DNA from: Serpens sp964410065
GTDB taxonomy: Bacteria; Pseudomonadota; Gammaproteobacteria; Pseudomonadales; Pseudomonadaceae
DNA: 64,000 nt
Direction of reading: 5' to 3'
NCBI GenBank assembly: GCA_964410065.1
Contig: CAYPFO010000001.1
Coordinates: 62,001-126,000, forward strand
The notes below the pieces were generated by a model. The model worked only from the letters and a program-made list of their open reading frames with translations, ran no database searches and was not told the origin of the DNA. The position numbers were made by a program, and so were the translations under genes. Positions 33,686 through 42,266 of this stretch are shown here, one piece after another; position 1 is the first letter of the stretch; every line of letters begins with the position of its first letter.

Positions 33686-34867
33686 ATGAACGCAACACTG
33701 AGCAAATGGTTGGGCGGCAAGGAGGGCACCGTGGGCCTACTGGTCCTCGCGGCCCTGATCCTCGTGGTGTTCCCGCTGGTGCTGGATGCTTTCCGCCTGA
33801 ACATGGTCGGCAAGTACCTGACCTACGCCTTCGTCGCGGTGGGATTGGTGCTCTGCTGGGGCTATGGCGGCATTCTCAGCCTGGGCCAGGGGATTTTCTT
33901 CGGCCTGGGCGGTTACTGCATGGCCATGTTCCTCAAGCTCGAAGCTTCCGATCCGGAAAGCACCAAGATCCAGTCCACACCGGGCATCCCGGATTTCATG
34001 GACTGGAATCAGCTCACCGAGCTGCCGCTGTTCTGGGAGCCCTTCAACAGCTTCGGCTTTACGTTGATTGCGGTGATCGCCGTGCCGGTGATCCTGGCCT
34101 TCGTCATCGGCCTGGCGATGTTCAAACGCCGGGTCGGCGATGTGTATTTCTCCATCGTCATGCAAGCCATCGCGCTGATCCTCACCGTGCTGATCATCGG
34201 CCAGCAGGGCCTGACCGGGGGGGTCAACGGCATCACTGACCTGCGCACCCTGCTGGGTTGGGACATCCGCAGCGACGACGCCAAGCTGATTCTCTATTTC
34301 ATCAACGCGCTGTTGCTGCTGGGTTGCATTCTGATCGGCAAGTTCATCCTGGCGTCCAAGCTGGGCCGGCTGTTGATGGCGATGCGCGACAAGGAAGAGC
34401 GGGTGCGCTTCTCCGGCTACGACGTGGCGAGTTTCAAGATGTTCGTGTTCTGCGTGGCGGCGGCGTTCTCGGCCATCGGCGGGGCGATGTTCGCGTTGCA
34501 GGTCGGCTTCATGTCGCCGAGCTTCGTCGGCATCGTGCCGTCCATCGAGATGGTTATCTTCTGCGCGGTGGGCGGCCGCATATCGCTGCTGGGGGCGGTG
34601 TATGGCGCGCTGCTGGTCAATTTCGGCAAGACCTACTTTTCCGAGACCTTTCCCGAGCTGTGGCTGTACCTGATGGGCGGCCTGTTCATTGCGGTCGTCA
34701 TGTATTTCCCCAACGGGTTGGCCGGGCTGTATGACAGCTACGGTCGTGCGTGGGTGCAGCGCGCCGGTGTCTGGATTCGGCGTAAACCCGCCGTGTCTGC
34801 CACCTCGGGTGCCGTACCGCGCGCGCAAGCGACGCCCGCCGCTAAACAGCTGGAGAGCACACCATGA
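33686..34867 (+). CDS. urtC: Urea/amide ABC transporter permease, UrtC-type
   Basis: A 393-residue LivM-like permease, the second channel subunit. About ten membrane helices are visible; GGILSLGQGIFFGLGGYCMAM is the conserved N-terminal signature and LLMAMRDKEERVRFSGYDVA the cytoplasmic EAA-like loop that contacts the ATPases. A soluble insert (LEASDPESTKIQSTPGIPDF) between early helices is typical of UrtC. GAAGGGGA precedes the start, and the stop overlaps the next ATG by four bases (ATGA), indicating coupling with urtD. Confidence 0.93.
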   Translation: MNATLSKWLGGKEGTVGLLVLAALILVVFPLVLDAFRLNMVGKYLTYAFVAVGLVLCWGYGGILSLGQGIFFGLGGYCMAMFLKLEASDPESTKIQSTPGIPDFMDWNQLTELPLFWEPFNSFGFTLIAVIAVPVILAFVIGLAMFKRRVGDVYFSIVMQAIALILTVLIIGQQGLTGGVNGITDLRTLLGWDIRSDDAKLILYFINALLLLGCILIGKFILASKLGRLLMAMRDKEERVRFSGYDVASFKMFVFCVAAAFSAIGGAMFALQVGFMSPSFVGIVPSIEMVIFCAVGGRISLLGAVYGALLVNFGKTYFSETFPELWLYLMGGLFIAVVMYFPNGLAGLYDSYGRAWVQRAGVWIRRKPAVSATSGAVPRAQATPAAKQLESTP

Positions 34868-35625
34868 ATCACGCCGTCGGATTTCAATCGCCCAAGCCAG
34901 TGTTGGCCATAGAAGGCCTGACCGTGTCGTTCGATGGTTTCAAGGCGGTCGACGACCTCAACCTGTACATCGACCGCAACGAGGTGCGCGTGGTGATCGG
35001 CCCCAACGGCGCCGGCAAGACCACGGTGCTCGACCTGATCTGCGGCAAGACCAAGGCCACCGCCGGCAGCATCCAGTTCGAGGGCCGCGAACTGACCCGG
35101 ATGCGCGAGTACGACATCGTGCGCGCCGGGGTAGGGCGCAAATTCCAGAACCCGTCGATCTACGAAGCGCTGACGGTGTTCGAAAACCTGGAGATGTCCT
35201 ATCCCGAGGGGCGCAAGGTGTGGGGCGCGCTGTTCTTCAAGCGCAGCCAGGCGGTGATCGACCGGGTGCGCGAGGTCGCTGGCGAGATCTTCCTCGGCGA
35301 GCTGCTGGAACAAAAAGCCGAACTGCTGTCCCACGGCCAGAAGCAGTGGCTGGAGATCGGCATGCTGCTGATGCAGAACCCGGACCTGCTGATGCTGGAC
35401 GAGCCGGTGGCTGGGATGAGCGTCAGCGAACGGGTACAGACCGCCGAGTTGCTCAAGCGCATCAGCCAGGGCCGTTCGGTGCTGGTCATCGAGCACGACA
35501 TGGAGTTCGTCAAGAGCATCGCCCACAAGGTCACGGTGCTGCACCAGGGCAAGGTGCTGGCCGAGGGCAGCATGGACGCGGTGCAGAACAATCCCAAAGT
35601 GATCGAGGTTTACCTCGGCCATTGA
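34864..35625 (+). CDS. urtD: Urea/amide ABC transporter ATP-binding protein, UrtD-type
   Basis: A 253-residue ATPase of the LivG class. The Walker A is GPNGAGKTT and Walker B LLMLDEPVAGMS. The signature is LSHGQKQWLEIG, in which HGQ replaces the usual SGGQ, as in UrtD proteins. A switch His is in VLVIEHDMEF. The segment GVGRKFQNPSIYEALTVFEN is family-typical. It begins inside the urtC stop and forms the heterodimeric engine with the next gene. Confidence 0.93.
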   Translation: MNHAVGFQSPKPVLAIEGLTVSFDGFKAVDDLNLYIDRNEVRVVIGPNGAGKTTVLDLICGKTKATAGSIQFEGRELTRMREYDIVRAGVGRKFQNPSIYEALTVFENLEMSYPEGRKVWGALFFKRSQAVIDRVREVAGEIFLGELLEQKAELLSHGQKQWLEIGMLLMQNPDLLMLDEPVAGMSVSERVQTAELLKRISQGRSVLVIEHDMEFVKSIAHKVTVLHQGKVLAEGSMDAVQNNPKVIEVYLGH

Positions 35626-35646
35626 GTGGCCGTTTGGAGTGCAACT

Positions 35647-36336
35647 ATGTTCGAGATCAGCCAACTGGCGTCCGGCTATGGCCAGAGTCAGATCCTGCAC
35701 AACCTGGACCTGAAGGTGCAGAAAAAGGAAATTGTCGCGGTCATGGGCCGCAACGGCATGGGCAAGAGCACGTTCTTCAAGAGCGCGATGGGCTGGCTGC
35801 CGCTGTGGAGCGGCAGCATCAGTGTCGATGGCAAGAACGTCTCGAAACTGGAAACCCATCAGCGGGTGGAAAGCGGCATCGCCTACGTGCCCCAGGGCCG
35901 CATGATCTTTTCCCACATGAGCGTGCTGGAGAACATTCAGACCGGCCTGCCGGCATCGGCCAAGGGCAAGGTGCCGGAAGACCTCTATGCCCTGTTCCCG
36001 GTGCTGTATGACATGCGTGCGCGCAAGGGAGGCAACCTTTCAGGTGGCCAGCAGCAACAGCTGGCCATTGCCCGAGCCCTGGCGACCAACCCCAAGGTGC
36101 TGCTGCTGGACGAGCCGACGGAGGGCATCCAGCCGTCGATCATCAAGGACATCGCCCGCAGCCTGAAGGAGATCCGCGACCTACGGGACCTGACCATCGT
36201 GGTGTCCGAGCAGGTGCTGTCCTTCACCCTGGAAATCGCCGACCGGTTTCTGGTGATCGAAAAGGGCCGTTTCGTGGTCGAGGAAAGCCGCGCCAATGTC
36301 GACGAGGCGGCCATCAGTCGCTACCTCTCGGTCTGA
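35647..36336 (+). CDS. urtE: Urea/amide ABC transporter ATP-binding protein, UrtE-type
   Basis: A 229-residue LivF-like ATPase. Walker A is GRNGMGKST, the signature NLSGGQQQQLAIARAL, and Walker B VLLLDEPTEGIQPS. UrtE proteins characteristically have QQQQ after SGG, seen here. The ATG at 35647 follows GGAG with a seven-base spacer; an upstream in-frame codon lacks it. It ends the transporter operon, and a 200-bp gap with its own palindrome precedes fmdA. Confidence 0.93.
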   Translation: MFEISQLASGYGQSQILHNLDLKVQKKEIVAVMGRNGMGKSTFFKSAMGWLPLWSGSISVDGKNVSKLETHQRVESGIAYVPQGRMIFSHMSVLENIQTGLPASAKGKVPEDLYALFPVLYDMRARKGGNLSGGQQQQLAIARALATNPKVLLLDEPTEGIQPSIIKDIARSLKEIRDLRDLTIVVSEQVLSFTLEIADRFLVIEKGRFVVEESRANVDEAAISRYLSV

Positions 36337-36447
36337 GCCTTTCCTACTCCTGACCCGCCTTCGGTCGTCGCGTGCACTGCGCGACGGCCGTTTTTTGCTG
36401 CCTGTGCGTAAGCCCTGGATGCCACGCCGCGCGCGCCCCGCGGCATA

Positions 36448-36463
36448 CGTCATCCGACGTATT
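36448..36463. promoter_or_regulatory. Operator-like palindrome upstream of fmdA
   Basis: TACGTCATCCGACGTA has the same 16-bp frame as the two sites before the transporter operon: TACGTCA, three bases, then GACGTA. It lies 78 bases before the fmdA start codon. Its recurrence argues that transporter and amidase operons share one regulator. Confidence 0.65.
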
Positions 36464-36540
36464 TGCCGATTGTGCGCTGCGTTTGAGACTAGCGGCGTAC
36501 CGGCGCGTGCCGCCGAACTTACCTAGCACAGGAGCTTGTC

Positions 36541-37773
36541 ATGGCCGAAACACTGATCAAGGTCGACCTCAAACAGCCGGCGACCGAGAACGAGCAGATC
36601 CACAACCGGTGGCACCCCGACATTCCCATGGCCTGCTGGGTCAATCCGGGCGATGACTTCATCCTCGAGACCTACGACTGGACCGCCGGCGCGATCAAGA
36701 ATAACGACGACGCGTCCGACGTGCGCGACGTCGACCTCACGACCGTGCACTACCTGTCCGGTCCGGTCGGCGTCAAAGGTGCCGAGCCGGGTGACCTGCT
36801 GGTGGTGGACCTGCTCGATATCGGCGCCCGGGAAGACTCGCTGTGGGGCTTCAATGGCTTCTTCTCCCAGCAGAACGGCGGCGGTTTCCTGACCGACCAT
36901 TTCCCCCATGCGCAAAAGTCGATCTGGGACTTTCAGGGCATGTTCACCAGCTCGCGGCACATTCCGGGCGTACGCTTCGCCGGTCTGATCCATCCGGGCC
37001 TGATCGGTTGCCTGCCGGACCACGCGATGCTGGCCGACTGGAACAAGCGTGAGCAGGAGCTGATCGACAGCAACCCGACCCGTGTGCCGCCGCTGGCCAA
37101 CCCGACCTACGCAGCCACTGCGCACATGGGCAAGCTGCAAGGGGCGGCTCGCGACAAGGCCGCAGCCGAGGGCGCGCGTACCGTGCCGCCGCGCGAGCAT
37201 GGTGGTAACTGCGATATCAAGGACCTGTCGCGCGGCTCGAAGATCTTCTTCCCGGTGTATGTCGACGGCGCCGGCCTGTCGGTGGGTGACCTGCACTTCA
37301 GCCAGGGCGATGGTGAGATCACCTTCTGCGGCGCCATCGAGATGGCCGGCTGGGTGCACATGAAAGTCGAGCTGATCAAGGGTGGCATGGCCAAGTACGG
37401 CATCAAGAACCCGATCTTCAAGCCCAGCCCCATCGTCCCCAACTACAACAACTACCTGATCTTCGAAGGCATCTCGGTCGACGAGGCGGGCAAGCAGCAC
37501 TACCTCGACGTCAACCTGGCCTACAAGCAGGCGTGCCTGAACGCCATCAACTACCTGACCAAATTCGGTTACTCGCCGGCCCAGGGCTACTCGCTGCTCG
37601 GGTCCGCACCGGTGCAGGGGCATATCAGCGGCGTGGTGGATATCCCCAATGCCTGCGCCACCCTGTGGCTGCCGACGGATATCTTCGAGTTCGACATCAA
37701 CCCCAATGCCAACGGCCCGATCAAGCATCTGGACGGCAGCATCGACCTGCCCATCGCCTACGACAAGAAATGA
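36541..37773 (+). CDS. fmdA: Formamidase, FmdA/AmdA family
   Basis: A 410-residue cytosolic enzyme hydrolysing formamide (and less well acetamide) to ammonium and the acid. Recognisable features are MAETLIKVDLKQPATENEQI, NRWHPDIP, the substrate/metal region FPGVRF-like PGVRFAGLIHPGLIGC, PPREHGGNCDIKDLSRGS and VDGAGLSVGDLHFSQGDGE. The length equals that of the Methylophilus enzyme as I recall it. AGGAG precedes the ATG. It opens the second operon, fmdA-fmdB-amiE-amiB. This family is structurally unrelated to the nitrilase-type AmiE two genes downstream. Confidence 0.95.
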   Translation: MAETLIKVDLKQPATENEQIHNRWHPDIPMACWVNPGDDFILETYDWTAGAIKNNDDASDVRDVDLTTVHYLSGPVGVKGAEPGDLLVVDLLDIGAREDSLWGFNGFFSQQNGGGFLTDHFPHAQKSIWDFQGMFTSSRHIPGVRFAGLIHPGLIGCLPDHAMLADWNKREQELIDSNPTRVPPLANPTYAATAHMGKLQGAARDKAAAEGARTVPPREHGGNCDIKDLSRGSKIFFPVYVDGAGLSVGDLHFSQGDGEITFCGAIEMAGWVHMKVELIKGGMAKYGIKNPIFKPSPIVPNYNNYLIFEGISVDEAGKQHYLDVNLAYKQACLNAINYLTKFGYSPAQGYSLLGSAPVQGHISGVVDIPNACATLWLPTDIFEFDINPNANGPIKHLDGSIDLPIAYDKK

Positions 37774-37867
37774 CGGCGGCCTGATCCACCCCGGCCGGGT
37801 GGATCAGGCTCCATCGATCCATCGTGCAGGTTGGAGCGCCAACCTGCCGCCTGACCGGAGCGATTCC

Positions 37868-38215
37868 ATGCCGATCTACGAATACGACTGCCCCATCTGC
37901 GGAGACTTCACCGCGCTGCGGCCCATGAGCCAATGCCGCGACGATAGCCAATGCCCGGAATGCGGCAGCAGCAGCCCGCGGGTGATCCGCTCGACCCCCA
38001 ACTTCGCTGCGGTATCCGGCGCCACCCGCCGTGCCCATGAAACCAATGAGCGCAGCAGCCATGCGCCGCAGAGCCTGGCCGAGTACGCCAACAAGCGTAA
38101 GCACGCCAGCGGTTGCAGCTGCTGCGCACCGAGCAAACCGCTGGCGCCGACCAAGGCCAACCCGCATGCACTGAAAGGCAAGCCGGCCGGTCGGCCGTGG
38201 ATGATCAGCCACTAG
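37868..38215 (+). CDS. fmdB: FmdB zinc-ribbon protein
   Basis: A 115-residue protein starting MPIYEYDCPICGDFTALRPM. The zinc ribbon uses C8, C11, C29 and C32 in the usual CxxC...CPEC arrangement. The C-terminal half is basic and Ser/Ala-rich with a second Cys cluster, SGCSCC. In Methylophilus fmdB is a putative regulator of formamidase, but no DNA binding is proven for the family and the domain occurs in many unrelated operons. CCGGAG precedes the start. Its place between two amidases suggests a role in their expression or maturation. Confidence 0.9.
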   Translation: MPIYEYDCPICGDFTALRPMSQCRDDSQCPECGSSSPRVIRSTPNFAAVSGATRRAHETNERSSHAPQSLAEYANKRKHASGCSCCAPSKPLAPTKANPHALKGKPAGRPWMISH

Positions 38216-38323
38216 AAGCGACTGCGCGCCTCGTCGGTAAGCCGGCCATGCATACCCTGGGGTGGACAACGCTCTGCTGGTCCACCGCGTTTGATCACAC
38301 CATTTGAATCGAGGAACACACCC

Positions 38324-39367
38324 ATGCGCCACGGCGATATCTCCAGCAGCCCGGACACCGTCGGCGTTGCCGTCGTCAACTACAAGATGCCGCGCCTGCA
38401 CACCAAGGCCGAGGTGCTCGACAACGCCCGCAAGATCGCCGACATGATCAAGGGCATGAAACTCGGTTTGCCCGGCATGGATCTGGTGGTGTTTCCCGAG
38501 TACAGCACGATGGGCATCATGTACGACAAGGACGAGATGATGGCCACGGCAGCGATTATTCCAGGCGAGGAAACGGCGATTTTTTCCGCAGCCTGTCGCG
38601 AAGCCAAGACCTGGGGCATTTTCTCGCTGACTGGGGAACGTCATGAGGAACATCCCCACAAGGCGCCGTACAACACGCTCATCCTGATCAATGATCAGGG
38701 CGAGATCGTCCAGAAATACCGCAAGTGTATTCCCTGGTGCCCAATCGAAGGCTGGTACCCGGGAGACCGTACCTACGTCTCGACAGGCCCTAAGGGCATG
38801 AAGATCAGCCTGATCATCTGTGACGATGGCAACTACCCGGAAATCTGGCGCGACTGCGCGATGAAGGGCGCCGAGCTGATCGTTCGCTGTCAGGGCTACA
38901 TGTACCCGGCCAAGGAGCAGCAGGTGCTGATGTCCAAGACCATGGCCTGGGCCAACAACTGCTACGTGGCCGTGGCTAACGCTGCCGGCTTTGATGGCGT
39001 GTACAGCTACTTCGGCCATTCGGCGATCATCGGGTTTGACGGTCGTACCCTGGGCGAGTGTGGCGAGGAGGAAATGGGCATCCAGTACGCCCAGCTGTCG
39101 ATCTCGCAGATCCGCGATGCACGCGCCAACGACCAGTCGCAGAACCATCTGTTCAAGTTGCTGCATCGTGGCTACACCGGTGTTTACAACTCGGGTGACG
39201 GCGACAAGGGGGTGGCTGACTGCCCGTTCGAGTTCTACCGCACCTGGGTCATGGATGCGCAGAAGGCTCAGGAAAATGTAGAAGCGATGACCCGGGGCAC
39301 CATCGGTGTGGCCGACTGCCCTGTGGCTGAGCTGCCCCATGCGGGCAAGGAGAAAGCGGCGGGGTAG
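38324..39367 (+). CDS. amiE: Aliphatic amidase
   Basis: A 347-residue nitrilase-superfamily enzyme converting short aliphatic amides (acetamide, propionamide) to acid and ammonium. It begins MRHGDISSSPDTVGVAVVNY, nearly identical to P. aeruginosa AmiE from memory. The triad falls at the expected numbers: E59 in VVFPEYS, K134 in KYRKCIPWCP and C166 in SLIICDDGN. The ATG at 38324 follows GAGGAAC; upstream in-frame Met is rejected on this and on homology. It lies downstream of fmdAB, with amiB directly after, but the usual amiC-amiR-amiS are missing, so control must differ from the classical antitermination system. Confidence 0.97.
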   Translation: MRHGDISSSPDTVGVAVVNYKMPRLHTKAEVLDNARKIADMIKGMKLGLPGMDLVVFPEYSTMGIMYDKDEMMATAAIIPGEETAIFSAACREAKTWGIFSLTGERHEEHPHKAPYNTLILINDQGEIVQKYRKCIPWCPIEGWYPGDRTYVSTGPKGMKISLIICDDGNYPEIWRDCAMKGAELIVRCQGYMYPAKEQQVLMSKTMAWANNCYVAVANAAGFDGVYSYFGHSAIIGFDGRTLGECGEEEMGIQYAQLSISQIRDARANDQSQNHLFKLLHRGYTGVYNSGDGDKGVADCPFEFYRTWVMDAQKAQENVEAMTRGTIGVADCPVAELPHAGKEKAAG

Positions 39368-39440
39368 GCGCGGTTTTTCTCTCCGGGGGTGGGCAACACC
39401 AAGCGCTGCTCACCCGTCTGGCCATTCTCGTGGAGCTGTC

Positions 39441-40493
39441 ATGCCCTTCATCAACGATGTACTGGAACACAATCGCGAACGCCTGGCCGAGACCCCATTG
39501 AATCCACGTCCTGTCAGCGGGCTGCAATCGCGCTTCCTTTTTGAGCCTCAGCACGTCATGGCCGTGTTGCGCTCGCGTCTGGTTGGGCAGGAGGCGGTGC
39601 TGGCGCAGATTGAAGCCATGCTCAATGTGGTCAAGGCGGATATCGGCGACCGTGAGAGACCGCTGGCAGTCAATCTGTTCATGGGGCCGACGGGGGTTGG
39701 CAAAACCGAACTGGTACGTTTGCTGGCCCTGGCCATTCACGGCAAGGCGGATGCCTTCTGCCGAATCGACATGAATACCTTGGCGCAGGAACATTACGCT
39801 GCTGCCTTGACGGGCGCGCCGCCGGGTTATGTCGGCAGTAAAGAAGGCACCACACTGTTTGACGAACAGGCGTTGGCCGGCAGTTTCAGTCGTCCCGGTA
39901 TCGTGCTGTTCGATGAGTTGGAAAAGGCCAGTACGGAGGTACTGCGCAGCCTGCTGAACGTCCTCGACAGCGGTCGTCTGACTCTGACCGCCGGGAGTCG
40001 TACTCTGGACTTTCGCAATAGCCTGATTTTCATGACCAGCAATATCGGCGCCGAGGAAGCCCGTACGTATCGGCAGCGTTTCGAACACGGTTGGCGTCGC
40101 CTGCTGCGCGTACAGTCGACCGATGAAATGCGGGTGATCACGGCCGCGCTGCACCGGCGCTTCGATCCAGAGTTCATCAACCGGATCGACCGTATTCTAA
40201 ATTTCCAGCGCATTGGCGCTGAGCATCTGCAGGACTTGCTGGATATCGAGTTGGCCAAGCTCAATCAACGCTTGGGGTTGCAGGGGCGCAGTCTGGTGTT
40301 GACCACCGCAGGTCGTCAGTTGCTATGTGCCCGCTACGATGCGCATTTCGGTGCCCGCGATCTGGCACGTGCAGTGCGTACTCAACTGGAGCCGGCGTTG
40401 GCGGAGGCATTACTGAACGAGCCGCACGCCTTGAGCTTCGAAGGTGATGCACTGAAGGGGCAGTGGCTGATCAGGGTGCAACGCCCGGCCTGA
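39441..40493 (+). CDS. amiB: AAA+ ATPase AmiB
   Basis: A 350-residue AAA+ protein of the Clp/HSP100 C-terminal type. Walker A is GPTGVGKTE (about 82-90), Walker B IVLFDELEKA, sensor 1 FMTSNIGAEEA, arginine finger region RRFDPEFINRIDRI, and a Clp-like C-terminal small domain with GARDLARAV. In P. aeruginosa amiB follows amiE and was proposed to energise amide uptake or act as chaperone; its role is still vague. Here uptake is already served by an ABC transporter, so a chaperone role for the amidase hexamer is my preferred guess. TGGAG precedes the ATG. The stop codon shares a small hairpin with that of tatD. Confidence 0.88.
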   Translation: MPFINDVLEHNRERLAETPLNPRPVSGLQSRFLFEPQHVMAVLRSRLVGQEAVLAQIEAMLNVVKADIGDRERPLAVNLFMGPTGVGKTELVRLLALAIHGKADAFCRIDMNTLAQEHYAAALTGAPPGYVGSKEGTTLFDEQALAGSFSRPGIVLFDELEKASTEVLRSLLNVLDSGRLTLTAGSRTLDFRNSLIFMTSNIGAEEARTYRQRFEHGWRRLLRVQSTDEMRVITAALHRRFDPEFINRIDRILNFQRIGAEHLQDLLDIELAKLNQRLGLQGRSLVLTTAGRQLLCARYDAHFGARDLARAVRTQLEPALAEALLNEPHALSFEGDALKGQWLIRVQRPA

Positions 40494-40500
40494 GCGATGC

Positions 40501-41280
40501 TCAAACCCAACCAAACAGGGTACAGCTATTGCGGTAGCTCGCCGCTGCCAGTTCTTCTGGCGCGATGCCCTTGATCCGCGCCAGTTCGGTACAGATCTGT
40601 GGCAGGTATTCGGGACTGTTGCGCTGGCCGGGATGGCTGGCGGGGGCGATGTCCGGGGCGTCGGTTTCCAGCACGATGGCGTCCAGCGGTAATTGCGCGA
40701 GGACCTTGTGCATGCGTTTTGCCTGCGGCCAGGTTCCGGCGCCGCCAAGGCCAACGTAAAAGCCCAGCTTCTGGTATTCCCGTGCTTCCTCGTAACTGCC
40801 GCTGAACGCGTGGGCGATGCCACCGCGCGAAGGGCGCAAACGTTTGAGCGTGGCGATGACATCGGCATGCGCGCGGCGAACATGCAGCAGCACCGGTAGA
40901 TCGAACTCCATCGCCAATTTCAGCTGAGCCTCGAGCAGCGCCTGCTGGGCGGGTTTGTTTGGCTGTTCGATGTAGTAATCCAGGCCGATCTCGCCGATGG
41001 CACACAGCTTGTCGTTACCGACCAGGCGCTGCAGCCAGTCGCGCAATTGGGTCAGATGCTCGGGACGATGGCGGTCGAGAAAGGCGGGATGCAAACCCAG
41101 GCTGGCATACAGGTCTGGCTCGGTATTCACCAGATCCCACAAACGCTGCCAGTGCGCCTGGTATACGCCGATCAGCACCTGTCGCTCGACGCCCAAGGCG
41201 CGACTGCTGGCCAGAACGGCCGGGCGGTCGGCATCGAAGTCGGGGAAGTCGAGATGGTTGTGGGTGTCGATCAGGAGCAT
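40501..41280 (-). CDS. TatD family metal-dependent hydrolase (DNase)
   Basis: A 259-residue TIM-barrel metallohydrolase. The metal ligands lie in DTHNHLDF at the N-terminus, AIGEIGLDYY in the middle, HVRRAHAD and ETDAPDIAPASHPGQRNSPEY. E. coli TatD acts as a 3'-5' exonuclease in DNA repair; the several TatD paralogues in Pseudomonas may differ in substrate. It is convergent with amiB, with only seven bases between the stop codons, and is unlikely to belong to the amide system. Confidence 0.92.
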   Translation of the reverse strand: MLLIDTHNHLDFPDFDADRPAVLASSRALGVERQVLIGVYQAHWQRLWDLVNTEPDLYASLGLHPAFLDRHRPEHLTQLRDWLQRLVGNDKLCAIGEIGLDYYIEQPNKPAQQALLEAQLKLAMEFDLPVLLHVRRAHADVIATLKRLRPSRGGIAHAFSGSYEEAREYQKLGFYVGLGGAGTWPQAKRMHKVLAQLPLDAIVLETDAPDIAPASHPGQRNSPEYLPQICTELARIKGIAPEELAAASYRNSCTLFGWV

Positions 41281-41545
41281 GAACCAAGAGACCTGTGGTG
41301 ATATACGAAAGGGGACGGCTTCGCCCGTTGCGAGGTGATGGGATGCAGATACGCCCGCCGCGCTGGATACTCCGCCGCCCTATGCTGTTGCGACGCGGCG
41401 GCCGCTCGGCTTTGGCGCGAGACAGTGCGTGGATAGCCTAAACGAAGAGATTAGCGGTTCGCCAACCACCGCCCGTATTTGCGCGTTAGCCCTTTGATAT
41501 GCCTGCCCTTTACAATGCGAGCATGACTCCATCTCCCCACGCCTC

Positions 41546-42151
41546 ATGAATACCCCCGCGCTGCAAGGCAGCGTTTACCTTGTCGACGACGATGCGTTCA
41601 TTCTTCAAGTGCATGCCGATCTGCTGCGTTCCATCGGCTTGAATGTGCATTTGTTTACCTCGTCGCGGGCGTTCCTGAACGAGTATGTCTCCCTGCCGTG
41701 CGAGTGCATTTTGTCGGACCTGCGCATGCCCGAAGTGGGAGGCCTGCAGCTGCAAGCCGAGCTGCTGGAGCGCGGCGTGGACACGCCCATCATCTTTATC
41801 ACCGGCCACGCCGATGTGGCGACTGCCGTCGAGGCGATGCGCCGCGGGGCGTTCGATTATGTGGAAAAGCCGGTGCATGGCCAGCAGTTGCTGGATCGTG
41901 TGAACGCCGCCTTGATGCTCAGTCGCGATCTCTATCGTGAGCGCTTGCAGCGCCAGGCCCGCGAAGCGCGCCTGGCCTTGCTGACGGCTCAGGAACGCAA
42001 GATCGTGCAGTGGGTGGTGCAAGGCCACTCCAGCCGCGAAATTGCCGAATTGGCCAGCCTGAGTGTGCGCACCGTGGAAAACCATCGGGCACGCATCATG
42101 GACAAACTGCACGTGAGTACCGTGGTGGACCTGGTTCGCCAGCTCCTCTGA
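41546..42151 (+). CDS. FixJ-type response regulator heading the chemosensory cluster
   Basis: A 201-residue regulator: receiver with acidic triad DDD at 14-16 and phosphoacceptor D58 in CILSDLRMPEV, then a LuxR/GerE helix-turn-helix (LTAQERKIVQWVVQGHSSREIAELASLSVRTVENHRARIMDKL). FixJ-type proteins usually pair with a PAS kinase. None is adjacent; the closest kinases are CheA and the hybrid kinase at the far end of the cluster. The 115-bp gap before the next gene may hold a promoter, so membership of the che operon is probable but unproven. Confidence 0.9.
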   Translation: MNTPALQGSVYLVDDDAFILQVHADLLRSIGLNVHLFTSSRAFLNEYVSLPCECILSDLRMPEVGGLQLQAELLERGVDTPIIFITGHADVATAVEAMRRGAFDYVEKPVHGQQLLDRVNAALMLSRDLYRERLQRQAREARLALLTAQERKIVQWVVQGHSSREIAELASLSVRTVENHRARIMDKLHVSTVVDLVRQLL

Positions 42152-42266
42152 CCGCCCAGCCGAAGGGGTAGTTTCTCTCGGATGCATTGAGTACTTCTAC
42201 TCATGCTGGCACACCGCCATCCAAGGACAATTCCACGTTTGCGAATAGCTGTGGAGTTGAGCGGGC

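Noticed and set aside
31416..36336. Transporter assigned firmly to urea
   Set aside because: No urease or urea amidolyase gene is in the window; two amidases are. The Urt symbols denote family only.
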